DNA of 49,213 nucleotides from Planctomycetota bacterium (GCA_012729725.1 JAAYCO010000048.1:1-49213), one strand, 5' to 3'; positions 18,674 to 28,892 are shown, numbered from the stretch's first letter. Notes: generated by a model not told the origin, from the letters alone. Made by a program: numbers and translations.

Positions 18674-20016
18674 ATTCGCTTGAATCATACAGGCGGATCG
18701 TTCGCAACGTCGTGCCCGTCGGGCTGACGGGTCGCGTTCACGGCGTTCGCGGCCTGACGGTTACGGTGGGCGATTTTCCCGCGCCAGTCGGCGCCTCGTG
18801 CCGCATTGTCCGCACGGGCAGGGGAGTAGACGCCCGCGTCGTTGGCTTCACCGGAAGGCACACGCTGGTCATGCCGATCGGGCAGTGCGCAGGCATATGC
18901 AAGGGCGACAGGGTGATATTCACATCCGGCGAGCAATCGCTTGGAGTTGGCAAGTCGATGCTGGGGCGGATTATCGACGGCGTGGGCAGGCCCATAGACG
19001 GCAAGGGCGAGATCGTCTGCGATGCCAGAGCGGCGATATGGCCCGCGCCGCTGGGTCCGATGCAGCGCCGCAGGATAGACCAGCCGCTGGCGACCGGCAT
19101 TCGCGCGATCGACGGCCTGTTGACCGTTGGCAAGGGCCAGCGAATGGGAATATTCAGCGGCTCGGGCGTTGGAAAAAGCGTCATGCTTGGCATGATCGGC
19201 AGGTACACGGCCGCCGATGTTACGGTTATTGCGCTTGTGGGCGAACGAGGCAGGGAAGTTCGTGATTTTGTTGAACGCGATCTTGGCGAAGAAGGGCTTG
19301 CTCGAAGCGTTATCGTTGTTTCAACAAGCGAAGATCCGCCGCTGCTTCGAGTTCAGGCGGCTGCGGTGGCGGCAGCGGTGGCGGAATTCTTCCGAGATCG
19401 CGGCCTTGACGTGCTTCTGCTGATGGACAGTCTAAGCAGGCTTGCCTCCGCGCAGCGCACCGTCGCGCTGGCTGCCGGCGAACCCCCGGCCACGCGCGGA
19501 TACCCGCCAAGCGTATTCAACCTGCTGCCCGAGCTGCTTGAACGCAGCGGAAGGACCGAGCGGGGATCCATAACCGCCTTCTACACCGTGCTGGTTGAGG
19601 GTGACGATTTCTCCGAGCCCGTCGCCGACGCCGTGCGCAGCGTAACGGATGGACACATCTGCCTTAACAGGCAGTTGGCCAACCAGGGCCACTACCCGGC
19701 TGTGGACGTGCTGGCCAGCATCAGCAGGGTGATGATAGATGTTGCAAGCCAGCCGCAGCTCGCCGCCGCCAGGGAGATTCAGGGCCTGATGGCGGCTCAT
19801 GCAGAGATACAGGATCTCATCAGCGTTGGGGCATACAAGACCGGCGCAAACCCGCGAGCCGATCTGGCGATTGCGGCAATGCCGCTGGTGCGCGATTTTC
19901 TGGTGCAATCAATCAGCGAGAGCTCGCCCCTCGATCAGACGATGAGCAGGCTTGCCGAATTACGTGGAACCATCGAACGAATCAGCAAGGATCTGCAACG
20001 CGGATCGCAAGGATGA
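18670..20016 (+). CDS. fliI: Flagellar export ATPase FliI
   Basis: GKGQRMGIFSGSGVGKSVMLGMI, ALVGERGREVRDF, LLLMDSLSRLASAQR. Confidence 0.96.
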   Translation: MNSLESYRRIVRNVVPVGLTGRVHGVRGLTVTVGDFPAPVGASCRIVRTGRGVDARVVGFTGRHTLVMPIGQCAGICKGDRVIFTSGEQSLGVGKSMLGRIIDGVGRPIDGKGEIVCDARAAIWPAPLGPMQRRRIDQPLATGIRAIDGLLTVGKGQRMGIFSGSGVGKSVMLGMIGRYTAADVTVIALVGERGREVRDFVERDLGEEGLARSVIVVSTSEDPPLLRVQAAAVAAAVAEFFRDRGLDVLLLMDSLSRLASAQRTVALAAGEPPATRGYPPSVFNLLPELLERSGRTERGSITAFYTVLVEGDDFSEPVADAVRSVTDGHICLNRQLANQGHYPAVDVLASISRVMIDVASQPQLAAAREIQGLMAAHAEIQDLISVGAYKTGANPRADLAIAAMPLVRDFLVQSISESSPLDQTMSRLAELRGTIERISKDLQRGSQG

Positions 20017-20510
20017 CAAACATGGTTTCAAAACAGGAAAAACGCCTTGGAGTAATGCTCAGGCCGATGCGTCACAGCGAAGAGGTTGCCCGGCAGGACT
20101 TCGCTCGCGCCACTTGCAGGGCGCAGGAGTATCTTGATCAGGCGCTTCAACTCGAAGCCGAACTGCGATGCCAGCACGCGGCCGCGGGCAGAAGCCTGCG
20201 CAACGGCGACGAGTTCTCAACCGACGGCTACCGGCATGCCGTCGCGACCATTCAGAACAAGCTCTCGCGCATCATGCGTCTGGCCGATCAGGCGCAGGAG
20301 CAGGTCGAGAAATGCCGCATCGAGCTGATCGAGTCAATGGGCAGGCGCAAGGCATTCGGAAAAATGCTGGAGAGGATTTCTCACGATCGCCGGCTCCGCG
20401 CGGATCAAAAGGAAAGCGCCGAACTGGATGACGTTCACGCGGCGTCAACGGCATGGCGGCGAGAGAGCTTGGACTACAGCCAGGCGGATGCAGTGACGGT
20501 GGAGGCGTAA
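20013..20510 (+). CDS. fliJ: FliJ-like coiled-coil protein
   Basis: Coiled-coil-rich 165 aa ORF immediately after fliI. Confidence 0.65.
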   Translation: MTNMVSKQEKRLGVMLRPMRHSEEVARQDFARATCRAQEYLDQALQLEAELRCQHAAAGRSLRNGDEFSTDGYRHAVATIQNKLSRIMRLADQAQEQVEKCRIELIESMGRRKAFGKMLERISHDRRLRADQKESAELDDVHAASTAWRRESLDYSQADAVTVEA

Positions 20511-20755
20511 TGATAAGGCCACGCAACACCGATCGTATGCGGATCAACCTTGGCAGGCGGTGCATCAGCGTCTGCCAGATGGCCTCGCTGAAACCAGGCG
20601 CCATCATCGAACTGGACAAGCCTGCCGGCGACCACGTGGAGGTGTTTCTCGGATCGCGCCTGCATGCCAAAGGCAATCTGGTGTGCATCGACGGCAAGCT
20701 GTGCGTGCGGGTCTGTCAGGCGGTGGACGCCTCAGCAGCGACGGTGCAGACATGA
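20510..20755 (+). CDS. Minimal SpoA-domain (FliN/FliM C-terminal-like) protein
   Basis: 81 aa: RMRINLGRRCISVCQMASLKPGAIIELDKPAGDHVEVFLGSRLHAKGNLVCIDGKLCVRV; TAATG overlap with upstream gene. Confidence 0.85.
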   Translation: MIRPRNTDRMRINLGRRCISVCQMASLKPGAIIELDKPAGDHVEVFLGSRLHAKGNLVCIDGKLCVRVCQAVDASAATVQT

Positions 20756-21267
20756 TCAGGAGCATGCGACTATTCGCCATGCTCGCATGCATCGGCCTGA
20801 CGGTCGCCGCCGCATCTGCTCAATCGACGCAGCCGGGCGGCCCTTCGACCGGCGAGTCTTTGGAGCAGAAACCTGTTGGCGGCATCGAACAGAACAAGGT
20901 GGGCGAATCCTCGCAATCCGGGCAGTTGATGCAGTGGCTTCAAAGCATTGCCGCACTGGGCGTGGTTGTGGGCGTGATATTCCTGCTGCGGTTCGTGCTT
21001 CGCAGGATGGTTCGCACCGGCGGCGTTGGGTTCGCTCGCCGCCAAGGCCCGCTCGATGTGCTTCACCAGGTTTCCGCCGGGGCAGGGCGGCAGTTGCTGC
21101 TGGTGCGCCTCGGTCGGCGACTGCTGCTGATAGGAAGCACAAGCGGCGGCCTGCGAACGCTGGCCGAGGTGGACGATGAGATGCAGGCGGCGGAAATGAT
21201 GCGTCAACTCGGTCTTGACGCGCAAGCCAAACCCGGCCGAGACGCAGAAAAATCGGAGGAAGCATGA
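20752..21267 (+). CDS. fliO: FliO-like protein
   Basis: Signal/TM, then ...QGPLDVLHQVSAGAGRQLLLVRLGRRLLLIGSTSGGLRTLAEV; directly upstream of fliP. Confidence 0.85.
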   Translation: MIRSMRLFAMLACIGLTVAAASAQSTQPGGPSTGESLEQKPVGGIEQNKVGESSQSGQLMQWLQSIAALGVVVGVIFLLRFVLRRMVRTGGVGFARRQGPLDVLHQVSAGAGRQLLLVRLGRRLLLIGSTSGGLRTLAEVDDEMQAAEMMRQLGLDAQAKPGRDAEKSEEA

Positions 21268-21908
21268 ATTCCTCCATGCCGGCGATGATCACGTGGATAT
21301 CGATGGGCCTGGTGGCGACGGTGGCCCTTCTTGCCACTTGTTTCACGCGGGTGATTGTCGTGCTGGGCCTGCTCAAGCAGGCGATAGGCGCGCAGCAGCC
21401 CCCGCCGCAGGTGGTGCTGGCGATGTCGCTGCTGATTACCGTTGTGGTTATGGCGCCAGTTTACACGCAGGTGTACTCGCAGGCGATCGAGCCGTACTCA
21501 GCCGGCAAGCTGGACATGTCCTCGGCGGTGTCAGCCGGCGAAGGCCCGGTCAGAGCGTTCATGATTCGACAGATCGAGAGCACCGCTAACCGCGGCGACG
21601 TTCGCCTGTTTCTGCCGAAGGAACTCGCCCAGAAAGATGACCTTGCCTGGAGCGAAGTCGCCACGCCGGCGCTGGTGGCGGGTTTCGTCGTCAGCGAGTT
21701 GAAAATCGCGTTCATAATCGGCGTGCAGATATTCCTGCCATTCGTGGTGATAGACCTGCTGGTCGCGACGATTCTTACTTCAATGGGCATGCTGATGCTG
21801 CCGCCAGTGCTTATATCGTTGCCGCTGAAGCTGCTGATGTTCGTTCTGGCGGACGGCTGGCACAGGGTTATCGGCACGCTGATGCAGAGCATTGGATGGA
21901 GCTCATGA
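21264..21908 (+). CDS. fliP: Flagellar export protein FliP
   Basis: TCFTRVIVVLGLLKQAIGAQQPPPQVVLAMSL...FVVSELKIAFIIGVQIFLPFVVIDL. Confidence 0.96.
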   Translation: MNSSMPAMITWISMGLVATVALLATCFTRVIVVLGLLKQAIGAQQPPPQVVLAMSLLITVVVMAPVYTQVYSQAIEPYSAGKLDMSSAVSAGEGPVRAFMIRQIESTANRGDVRLFLPKELAQKDDLAWSEVATPALVAGFVVSELKIAFIIGVQIFLPFVVIDLLVATILTSMGMLMLPPVLISLPLKLLMFVLADGWHRVIGTLMQSIGWSS

Positions 21909-22165
21909 TGGACGTTAACTTCGCGGTGGACCTGGGCCGCGAGGCCCTTATTCTGACGCTGACGGTGGCGGCGCCGGCCCTCATTGCCGGCGTTATCGTG
22001 GCTCTTATCGTGGCGATTGTGCAGGCGGCGACGGGAATACAGGAACAGACCATCGGCCTGCTTCCCAAAATCGCGGCAATGCTTGCAGCTGCTTTGGCGG
22101 CAGGTCCGTGGGCTATGGGCAGACTGGTCGAATTCGGAGAGAGGATGTTCTCGCTTTTACCGTGA
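21905..22165 (+). CDS. fliQ: Flagellar export protein FliQ
   Basis: LIAGVIVALIVAIVQAATGIQEQTIGLLPKIAAML. Confidence 0.94.
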   Translation: MMDVNFAVDLGREALILTLTVAAPALIAGVIVALIVAIVQAATGIQEQTIGLLPKIAAMLAAALAAGPWAMGRLVEFGERMFSLLP

Positions 22166-22169
22166 TCCA

Positions 22170-22919
22170 ATGATTGCAGATGCGACAAATATACTTCTTG
22201 CGGCTGGCAGATTCAGCGGGCTGGCGTTTACCGCGCCGCTGCTTTCACATGCCGGTGTGGGAAGATTTGTTCGCGTATTGGCGGCGATTGCGCTGGCCAT
22301 AGGTCTGGGGGGCGAAGGCGGCCCTTCGGCCAGACTGTATGAACCGTTCGGGCTTGCAATTGCGACTGCCGTTGAATTCGCCATCGGGGCGGCGGTTGGA
22401 CTGGCGGCCCGGTTGGCTTTTGTCGGCATTGACCTGGCGGCCGAGCAGATCAGCGTACAGATGGGCATATCTCTCGGTCAGGTGTACTCGAACGACCAGC
22501 AGGATTCCTCGCCGCTTGTAACGCTGTTCGGATTGATTGCCGCGCTTGTCTTCATCTTCATTGGCGGAGTTGACGATCTTGTCTGGGCGGTTGGCGAAAG
22601 CCTTCGGCTGCTGCCGGTGGGCGTAACCGTTGGCCCGTCTTCGCTGATTCCGTCGCTTATTGCGGGCCTGAGCGGCGCGTTCGTGCTTGCGCTCAAGATC
22701 GCCGCCGGGGCGCTTGCGGCGATGCTGATTGCATCGGCGGGGCTGGGAATACTTCAAAGAATGCTGCCGCAGGCGCACATCCTGACGACGGGTTTGCCCG
22801 TTCGTTCCGCCCTTGGCCTGCTTGCGGCGGCAGGAGGGCTTAAGGCGCTTGGATGGGCGCTTGAGGCGTATTGGCCCGCGGTCCGGCCAATGCTTCCGGC
22901 AGTGTGGAAAGGCGCGTAA
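22170..22919 (+). CDS. fliR: Flagellar export protein FliR
   Basis: FliR-type multi-TM protein with ISVQMGISLGQVYSNDQQDSSPLVTLFGLIAALVFI; fliPQR order. Confidence 0.93.
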   Translation: MIADATNILLAAGRFSGLAFTAPLLSHAGVGRFVRVLAAIALAIGLGGEGGPSARLYEPFGLAIATAVEFAIGAAVGLAARLAFVGIDLAAEQISVQMGISLGQVYSNDQQDSSPLVTLFGLIAALVFIFIGGVDDLVWAVGESLRLLPVGVTVGPSSLIPSLIAGLSGAFVLALKIAAGALAAMLIASAGLGILQRMLPQAHILTTGLPVRSALGLLAAAGGLKALGWALEAYWPAVRPMLPAVWKGA

Positions 22920-22922
22920 ACG

Positions 22923-23660
22923 TTGAGCGACGACGCACACAGCGACGACAAGCAGTTTGAACCGACGCCGTACAAGCTTCAGCAGGCTCACCAGGACGGG
23001 CTTGCCGCCAGAAGCTCGGATCTCGCGGCGGCGGCGGGAATGCTGTTGTCCCTGGCGGTTGTCACTTTCGCCGGCCCCGTCCTGATGCGTGAGTTGCAGT
23101 TGATGACCGGCGAGATGCTTGGCGGAATCTCCGCAAACGCAATCAGGATGCCCGGCGCGCTGCCGATAGCCAGGTTGGGCATGCTCGTGGCGCTGGTTGG
23201 CGTCGGTGCGATTGTCGGGGGCGTCGCGGCTGCGGTGATCATGGGCAACGCAGCCTTCAACAGCGCCCGGCTGAGATTCAACTGGGACAAGATCAACCCA
23301 GGCGCGGGTCTGTCGCGAATGGTTGGCAGGGCGGCGGGCGTGCGCGCAGTGTTTGCTGCATGCAAGATATTGTTGGTTGGCGGCGTAATGCTTGACGCGC
23401 TTGTTCGCTCGTCGGTTGGGCTTGCGAGCCTGGGCGGCGTTTCGCCGCGTGAAATGGCCCTATCGGCATGGACGCTGCTGCTTTGGGCTGCGTGGAAGAT
23501 TGCCGGCGGGCTTGCAATTCTTGCGATTGCGGACGCCATTTATCAGCGATGGGAATTCCGCCAGGGCTTGAAAATGACGCGTCGGGAGCTTATGGAAGAG
23601 CTTAAACGCACTGAAGGCGATGTACGGTTTCGCAAACGCCGCATGACGCGGGTTACTTAG
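22923..23660 (+). CDS. flhB: Truncated FlhB (membrane domain only)
   Basis: DDKQFEPTPYKLQQAHQDG...ADAIYQRWEFRQGLKMTRRELMEELKRTEGDVRFRKRRMTRVT*; no NPTH/FlhBC domain. Confidence 0.9.
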   Translation: MSDDAHSDDKQFEPTPYKLQQAHQDGLAARSSDLAAAAGMLLSLAVVTFAGPVLMRELQLMTGEMLGGISANAIRMPGALPIARLGMLVALVGVGAIVGGVAAAVIMGNAAFNSARLRFNWDKINPGAGLSRMVGRAAGVRAVFAACKILLVGGVMLDALVRSSVGLASLGGVSPREMALSAWTLLLWAAWKIAGGLAILAIADAIYQRWEFRQGLKMTRRELMEELKRTEGDVRFRKRRMTRVT

Positions 23661-23682
23661 CGAGCCGAAGGACGAGAAGTTG

Positions 23683-25773
23683 ATGGCAAGGATGCCGGAC
23701 ATTCTCAGCAGGGCCAGCGGCGCGGTGGCGGCGCACAGGGGGCTGTTTCTGCCGCTTGCGGCGATCGGCCTGATACTCGTGATCATCATTCCGCTGCCGG
23801 CGATGGTCATGGACATTCTTCTGTGCGCCAACCTCGCCATCTCGGCAGTGATTCTGCTGACCGCGCTTCAGGTTTCGACGCCGCTGGAGTTCAGCGCCTT
23901 CCCAACTTTGCTTCTGCTGGCCACGCTGTGGCGGCTCGTGTTGAACGTCGCAAGCACGCGACTCATTCTTACAGCCGGCAGAAACGGCCTGCAGGATGCG
24001 CAGTTGGGAGCGGGACATGTTATCAACGCCTTCGGCGGGTTCGTGCCCTCAGGTTCGCTGGCCGTCGGGTTGATACTCTTCGGGATTATCGTTCTCGTGC
24101 AGTTCATGGTGATTACCAAGGGCGCATCACGCATCAGCGAAGTGGCTGCGAGATTCACCCTTGACGCCATGCCCGGCAGACAGATGGCGATAGACGCCGA
24201 ACTGGCGTCGGGGCGAATAGAGGCTGCCCAGGCGTCGCGGCAGCGGGCGGAAATCGCGCGCAGTGCCGATTTCTACGGCGCGATGGACGGCGCATCGAAG
24301 TTCCTTCGCGGGGATGCGCTTGCGGGGCTTGTCATCACCGTGGTGAACCTGCTTGGCGGCATGTACGTGGGCATGGTCGAATACGGATGGTCGTGGAGCG
24401 ATACTTCGGCCGTCTTCTCCAGGCTGACCGTGGGCGATGGGCTTGTAACGCAGATACCCGCGTTTCTTCTGTCGATCTCGGCAGCGCTTCTGGTAAGCAG
24501 GAGCGGCCGGAGCGAGGACCTTGGCAGGCAGGTGATATCACAGCTTGCGGCGCGGCCGGTTGTGCTGGCAATTGCGGCGGGATTCCTTGGCATGCTGCTG
24601 TTCACGCAATTGCCCAAGCTGCCGCTGCTGATGCTTGGTGGCGGCCTGGCCGGACTGGCGTACACCGTTCGAGGCAGGGCGCGGAACCGAGCAGCCTCGA
24701 AGCCCGCGTCCTGCGCCGCCATAGAACGACATGAATCCCAGGATGCGGTCAAGATGCCCGCGGTGGATCCTGTGCGGCTTGATCTTGGGTTCGCACTCGT
24801 CCGACTTGCCGACAAGGCACGCGGCGGCGACTTGACCGACAGGATCGCGCAGATGCGAATGACGATTGCCGAGGAGCTGGGCCTGATGCTCGGCCCGATT
24901 CGCATCAGGGACGACATGCGGCTGGAATCGCACGAATACGCCATATTCATTCGGGGTGCGAAAATCGCCTCCGGCAGGCTGTATCCAAACCAGCGGCTGG
25001 CGGTGGGTGGCGATTTGAAGGAAGGCGATCTTCACGGCAGAGCAACCACCGAGCCGGTGTTCGGCACGCCGGCGGTGTGGATCAGCCCGTCGCAAAGCGA
25101 AAAGGCCATCGCCTTGAAGTGTATGCTTGTCGAGCCCGCTGCCGTGCTGATAGCCCATCTTGGAGACATCCTGCGAAGTCACGCGCCCCAGTTGCTTGCG
25201 CGCAAGCAGGTGGCAGACATGCTGGAGACGCTGAAAGTCTCGGCGCCGGGTCTTGTGCAGGAGATAACGCAGCGGCTTTCTGTCGGCGACGTGCAGAAGG
25301 TGCTTGGGAACCTGCTGTCCGAGCGGGTGAGCATCCGCGACCTCGAGATGATACTCGAAGCGGCAGGCGACGCCGTAGCAGACGGCGTCCAGGGCCACGA
25401 GGCGATCACAGAGCGGGTTCGCTCGTCGCTTGGTCGCGCGCTATGCCAGCAGTACGCCTCCGCCGACGGCAGGCTGTGGTGCGTGAGCCTCGATGCTTCG
25501 CTTGAGGATTCGCTGTGCCGCTACGTGGGACACGGCAAGAGCGGGGCGATACCGCCCGAAGTGAACAGGAAGGTCGCTCGCACTGTCGCGTCGAGGCTGG
25601 AGGATTTGCGCCGCTCGGGCCGGCAGGCGGTTGTGCTTTGCTCGCCGCCGCTTAGACCCGCCATCAGGCGCATGCTTGCCGACATATCGCCGAAATCGAC
25701 GGTGCTTGCTTATAACGAAGTCAATTCAGTGGAAGTTAATTCCGTCGCGACCGTGGGAGCCGATGAATCATGA
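23683..25773 (+). CDS. flhA: Flagellar export protein FlhA
   Basis: PLEFSAFPTLLLLATLWRLVLNVASTRLIL...FVVITKGA-like FMVITKGASRISEVAARFTLDAMPGRQMAIDAEL. Confidence 0.97.
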   Translation: MARMPDILSRASGAVAAHRGLFLPLAAIGLILVIIIPLPAMVMDILLCANLAISAVILLTALQVSTPLEFSAFPTLLLLATLWRLVLNVASTRLILTAGRNGLQDAQLGAGHVINAFGGFVPSGSLAVGLILFGIIVLVQFMVITKGASRISEVAARFTLDAMPGRQMAIDAELASGRIEAAQASRQRAEIARSADFYGAMDGASKFLRGDALAGLVITVVNLLGGMYVGMVEYGWSWSDTSAVFSRLTVGDGLVTQIPAFLLSISAALLVSRSGRSEDLGRQVISQLAARPVVLAIAAGFLGMLLFTQLPKLPLLMLGGGLAGLAYTVRGRARNRAASKPASCAAIERHESQDAVKMPAVDPVRLDLGFALVRLADKARGGDLTDRIAQMRMTIAEELGLMLGPIRIRDDMRLESHEYAIFIRGAKIASGRLYPNQRLAVGGDLKEGDLHGRATTEPVFGTPAVWISPSQSEKAIALKCMLVEPAAVLIAHLGDILRSHAPQLLARKQVADMLETLKVSAPGLVQEITQRLSVGDVQKVLGNLLSERVSIRDLEMILEAAGDAVADGVQGHEAITERVRSSLGRALCQQYASADGRLWCVSLDASLEDSLCRYVGHGKSGAIPPEVNRKVARTVASRLEDLRRSGRQAVVLCSPPLRPAIRRMLADISPKSTVLAYNEVNSVEVNSVATVGADES

Positions 25774-26927
25774 TCGAAACGCCAGTAAAGACTTATCAGG
25801 CAACGACGATGGCTCAAGCCCTGGCGCAGGTGAAGCGCGACCTGGGGCGCGACGCCATTATTGTCCGCACGCGGAGCTACCGCAAAGGCCGGCTGTGGGG
25901 CCTGTTCGGCGGCAGAAACATTTGGGAAGTAAGCGCAACCGCCAATGCTCGCCCGCCAGTTCAGTCCGGCAGCTACAGCCACGACTATGCCCCGGTCGTC
26001 AAGCAGCCGGCCGCAGTGCCGCCAACCGATCAGCCCGCCGCCTCGGCGGAGATGGACACCCAGGTGGGGCACATCCGGCGGATGGTCGAGGCGCTGCTGA
26101 CGATGCAATCGCAGTCTGTCTCGCACACTCCGACCGAGCTTCAGGCCGTGCGCGATCACCTGCTGAAGCAGGAAGTGCAGGAGGAAATCGTCACGGATGT
26201 CGTTCATCAGCTTTCGCAGGATCTCACCGGAAGGCAGATGGAAGACCCTCGCGTCCTTGGCGAAAGCCTGGTAAACCGCATCAGCGAGAGAATACTCACC
26301 CAACAGAGCGGCCAACCCGCCGTCGAAGGTTGCAGGATATCCGCCCTGATCGGCCCGACGGGCGTGGGCAAGACAACGACAATCGCCAAGCTGGCCGCGA
26401 ATCACAAGCTGCGCGAAGGCCGGCGCGTCGGCATGATCACCATCGACACGTATCGAATCGCGGCCGTTGACCAGCTTAAGATCTACGCCGAGATAATAGA
26501 CGTTCCTCTGCACGTGGTTCTGACGGCGGGCGAGTTGAAGGCCGCGATTGATTCAATGCGCGACTACGACGTGGTGTTGATCGACACCGCCGGGCGCAGC
26601 CAGTACGACCGACTCAGGCTCAGTCAACTGTCGGGCTTCATGCGAGCCGCCCAGCCGCACGATGTTCACCTGGTGATGGCCGCCACGGCCGGACGGGCCG
26701 CAATGAGCAGCACGCTGGAGCGGTTCGTGCAATTGGGCGCCAACAGCGTTATAGTGACCAAGCTCGACGAGGCAACCGCCTGCGGTAGCGTGCTTAACAT
26801 CGCAGCCGCCGGCAAGTTGCCAATCAGTTTCGTGACGACGGGCCAGGATGTTCCGGACGATATTCAACCTGCCGACGCGCGGCGTCTGGCCAAGTGCATA
26901 GTAGAAGGCAATCTGAATGTCGGATGA
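25770..26927 (+). CDS. flhF: FlhF SRP-like GTPase
   Basis: ALIGPTGVGKTTTIAKLAANH...ITIDTYRIAAVDQLKIYAEI...LIDTAGRSQYD...TKLDEA. Confidence 0.95.
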   Translation: MIETPVKTYQATTMAQALAQVKRDLGRDAIIVRTRSYRKGRLWGLFGGRNIWEVSATANARPPVQSGSYSHDYAPVVKQPAAVPPTDQPAASAEMDTQVGHIRRMVEALLTMQSQSVSHTPTELQAVRDHLLKQEVQEEIVTDVVHQLSQDLTGRQMEDPRVLGESLVNRISERILTQQSGQPAVEGCRISALIGPTGVGKTTTIAKLAANHKLREGRRVGMITIDTYRIAAVDQLKIYAEIIDVPLHVVLTAGELKAAIDSMRDYDVVLIDTAGRSQYDRLRLSQLSGFMRAAQPHDVHLVMAATAGRAAMSSTLERFVQLGANSVIVTKLDEATACGSVLNIAAAGKLPISFVTTGQDVPDDIQPADARRLAKCIVEGNLNVG

Positions 26928-27762
26928 TCAGGCTACCAAACTTCGTCGCTTGATGCACAAGGTGCGGCAGACACGCACCATCGCCGTCGCCAGCGGAAAA
27001 GGCGGCGTGGGCAAGAGCAACATCGCGCTGAACCTGTCCATTCTGCTTTCGGCGGCAGGAAACCGCGTGGCGCTTGTCGACGCCGATCTGGGGCTGGCGA
27101 ACCTCGATGTCCTGCTGGACGTGGATGTGCGGGCGAATCTTTCGCACGTCATCGCGGGCAGCAGAAAGCTTGAGGATGTCGTGGTCGATCTGCCCTGCGG
27201 CGTGCAATTTGTGCCAGGCGCCAGCGGCATCGCACAACTGGCGAATCTTTCGGAGTTTCAGCGGGCGGCGCTGCTTGATCAGCTCGCATCTCTCGAAACA
27301 GACAACGACCTCATCGTCGTGGACTGCGGCGCGGGCATAGGCAGAGACGTGCTGCAAATGGTCGCCGGAAGCGATAACGCCCTGATAGTGGCCAACCCCG
27401 AACCCCCGGCCATTACCGACGCCTACGCGCTTATCAAGGTGCTCAAGAGGCACGGTTACACCGGAACGATAAGCCTTCTGGTGAACATGGCGGGGGACAG
27501 GCAGGAGGCCAGGGCAACCTTCCAGCGAATCGCCGGGGTCGCCAGGCAGTTCCTGGACGTGCGGGTGATCGACGCCGGACACGTGCTTGCCGACCAGAAG
27601 GTGCGAGACGCTGTTCGCCGCCGCCAGCCCTTCGTGCTTGAATACCCCAGATGCCAGGCCAGCAGGTGTCTTGCTGCCTTGGCTAACAAACTTTGTCAGG
27701 GAAGCTGGCTGGTGGGGCAGAAGGAAGGCTTCTTCCAGAGAGTCGCAAACTGGTTCGGATAA
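26917..27762 (+). CDS. flhG: FlhG/MinD-family ATPase
   Basis: IAVASGKGGVGKSNIALNLSILLSAAGNRVALVDADLGLANLDVLL. Confidence 0.95.
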   Translation: MSDDQATKLRRLMHKVRQTRTIAVASGKGGVGKSNIALNLSILLSAAGNRVALVDADLGLANLDVLLDVDVRANLSHVIAGSRKLEDVVVDLPCGVQFVPGASGIAQLANLSEFQRAALLDQLASLETDNDLIVVDCGAGIGRDVLQMVAGSDNALIVANPEPPAITDAYALIKVLKRHGYTGTISLLVNMAGDRQEARATFQRIAGVARQFLDVRVIDAGHVLADQKVRDAVRRRQPFVLEYPRCQASRCLAALANKLCQGSWLVGQKEGFFQRVANWFG

Positions 27763-27892
27763 GTAACTTACACGTTATCGGACGATTCGATCAGCTTCTT
27801 TCACAAAAAGTTCCAAAGGCCCTTACGAATATGCTGTGCGGCTCGATAATAAGGTAGCGTTTGAGGATCGCACAATTCTTTAAAAATAGTTC

Positions 27893-27921
27893 TTGCGAAT
27901 TGTCAAACTGGGCAATATAAG
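27893..27921 (+). promoter_or_regulatory. Candidate sigma70-type promoter upstream of fliA
   Basis: TTGCGA - 17 nt - TATAAG in an AT-rich intergenic region. Confidence 0.4.
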
Positions 27922-28014
27922 TAAGATGTAGAAGATGTGCAGTTTGGGTAATTTGAGAGCTTGGAACAATTACACTGATGCTTCATGGATGGTCTCAGAA
28001 AAAAGGAGCGATTC

Positions 28015-28809
28015 ATGCTTAAGACGAGCCAGCCGAAGGCCTCGCCCGAGCAAGTGGCCCAGTGGTGGGCAACTTTTCACAAAAACAAGTGCGAGGACGC
28101 TCGCAACCGGCTTCTTGAGCACTATCTGCCGATAGTTCGTTACGCAGCGGAAAGAATTCGCACCAAGCTGCCCGACGAGGTTGATGTGGACGACCTGGTT
28201 TCCTCGGGCATCTTCGGGCTGATGGACGCCGTGAACGCCTTTGACCCAGCCCGCGGAGTGAAGTTCGAGACATATTGCGCGGCTCGCATTCGCGGCGCCA
28301 TTCTTGACGAACTTCGTTCGCTGGACTGGGTTCCGCGGCTCGTCCGCAGCAGGGCGCATAAACTCAACGACGCGGTGGCGTCGCTGGAATCCAGCCTGGG
28401 AAGAAAGCCAAATGAAAAGGAGCTTGCCCAGGAAATGAAGCTTCCCATGGACGAGTTCCGCCGGCTTCAACAGGATGCAAAAGCGGTGGGGCTGGTCTCG
28501 CTGAGCAGGAAGTGGTTCGAGACCGATTCACACAAGGATGTGCGCGAGATCGACGTGCTTGAAGACAAGCGCAGCGACGATCCGTTGCGCGTGGCCAACC
28601 GTAAGGACATCAAGGATCTGGTCACCCGCGGCCTCAACCGCGCCGAACGACTGATCATCCTCCTATACTACTTCGAAGAGATGACCATGAAAGAGATAGG
28701 AGAAACGCTGGATCTGTCCGAAAGCCGGGTCAGCCAGATGCACTCGGCAGTGCTGGCGAGGCTTCGCAATCAGCTTGAGCGCAGACAGAAAGAGCTTCAG
28801 ACGGTATAA
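28015..28809 (+). CDS. fliA: FliA/WhiG family RNA polymerase sigma factor
   Basis: VDVDDLVSSGIFGLMDAVNAFDPARGVKFETYCAARIRGAILDELRSLDWVPR...GETLDLSESRVSQMHSAVLARLR. Confidence 0.95.
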   Translation: MLKTSQPKASPEQVAQWWATFHKNKCEDARNRLLEHYLPIVRYAAERIRTKLPDEVDVDDLVSSGIFGLMDAVNAFDPARGVKFETYCAARIRGAILDELRSLDWVPRLVRSRAHKLNDAVASLESSLGRKPNEKELAQEMKLPMDEFRRLQQDAKAVGLVSLSRKWFETDSHKDVREIDVLEDKRSDDPLRVANRKDIKDLVTRGLNRAERLIILLYYFEEMTMKEIGETLDLSESRVSQMHSAVLARLRNQLERRQKELQTV

Positions 28810-28892
28810 ACGCATAATCAAGCGGTTCACTCAAGGCCACGCATCCCGCCCGACGGGCGCAGTGTGGCCTGCATATTTTGCAGGAAGAAACG

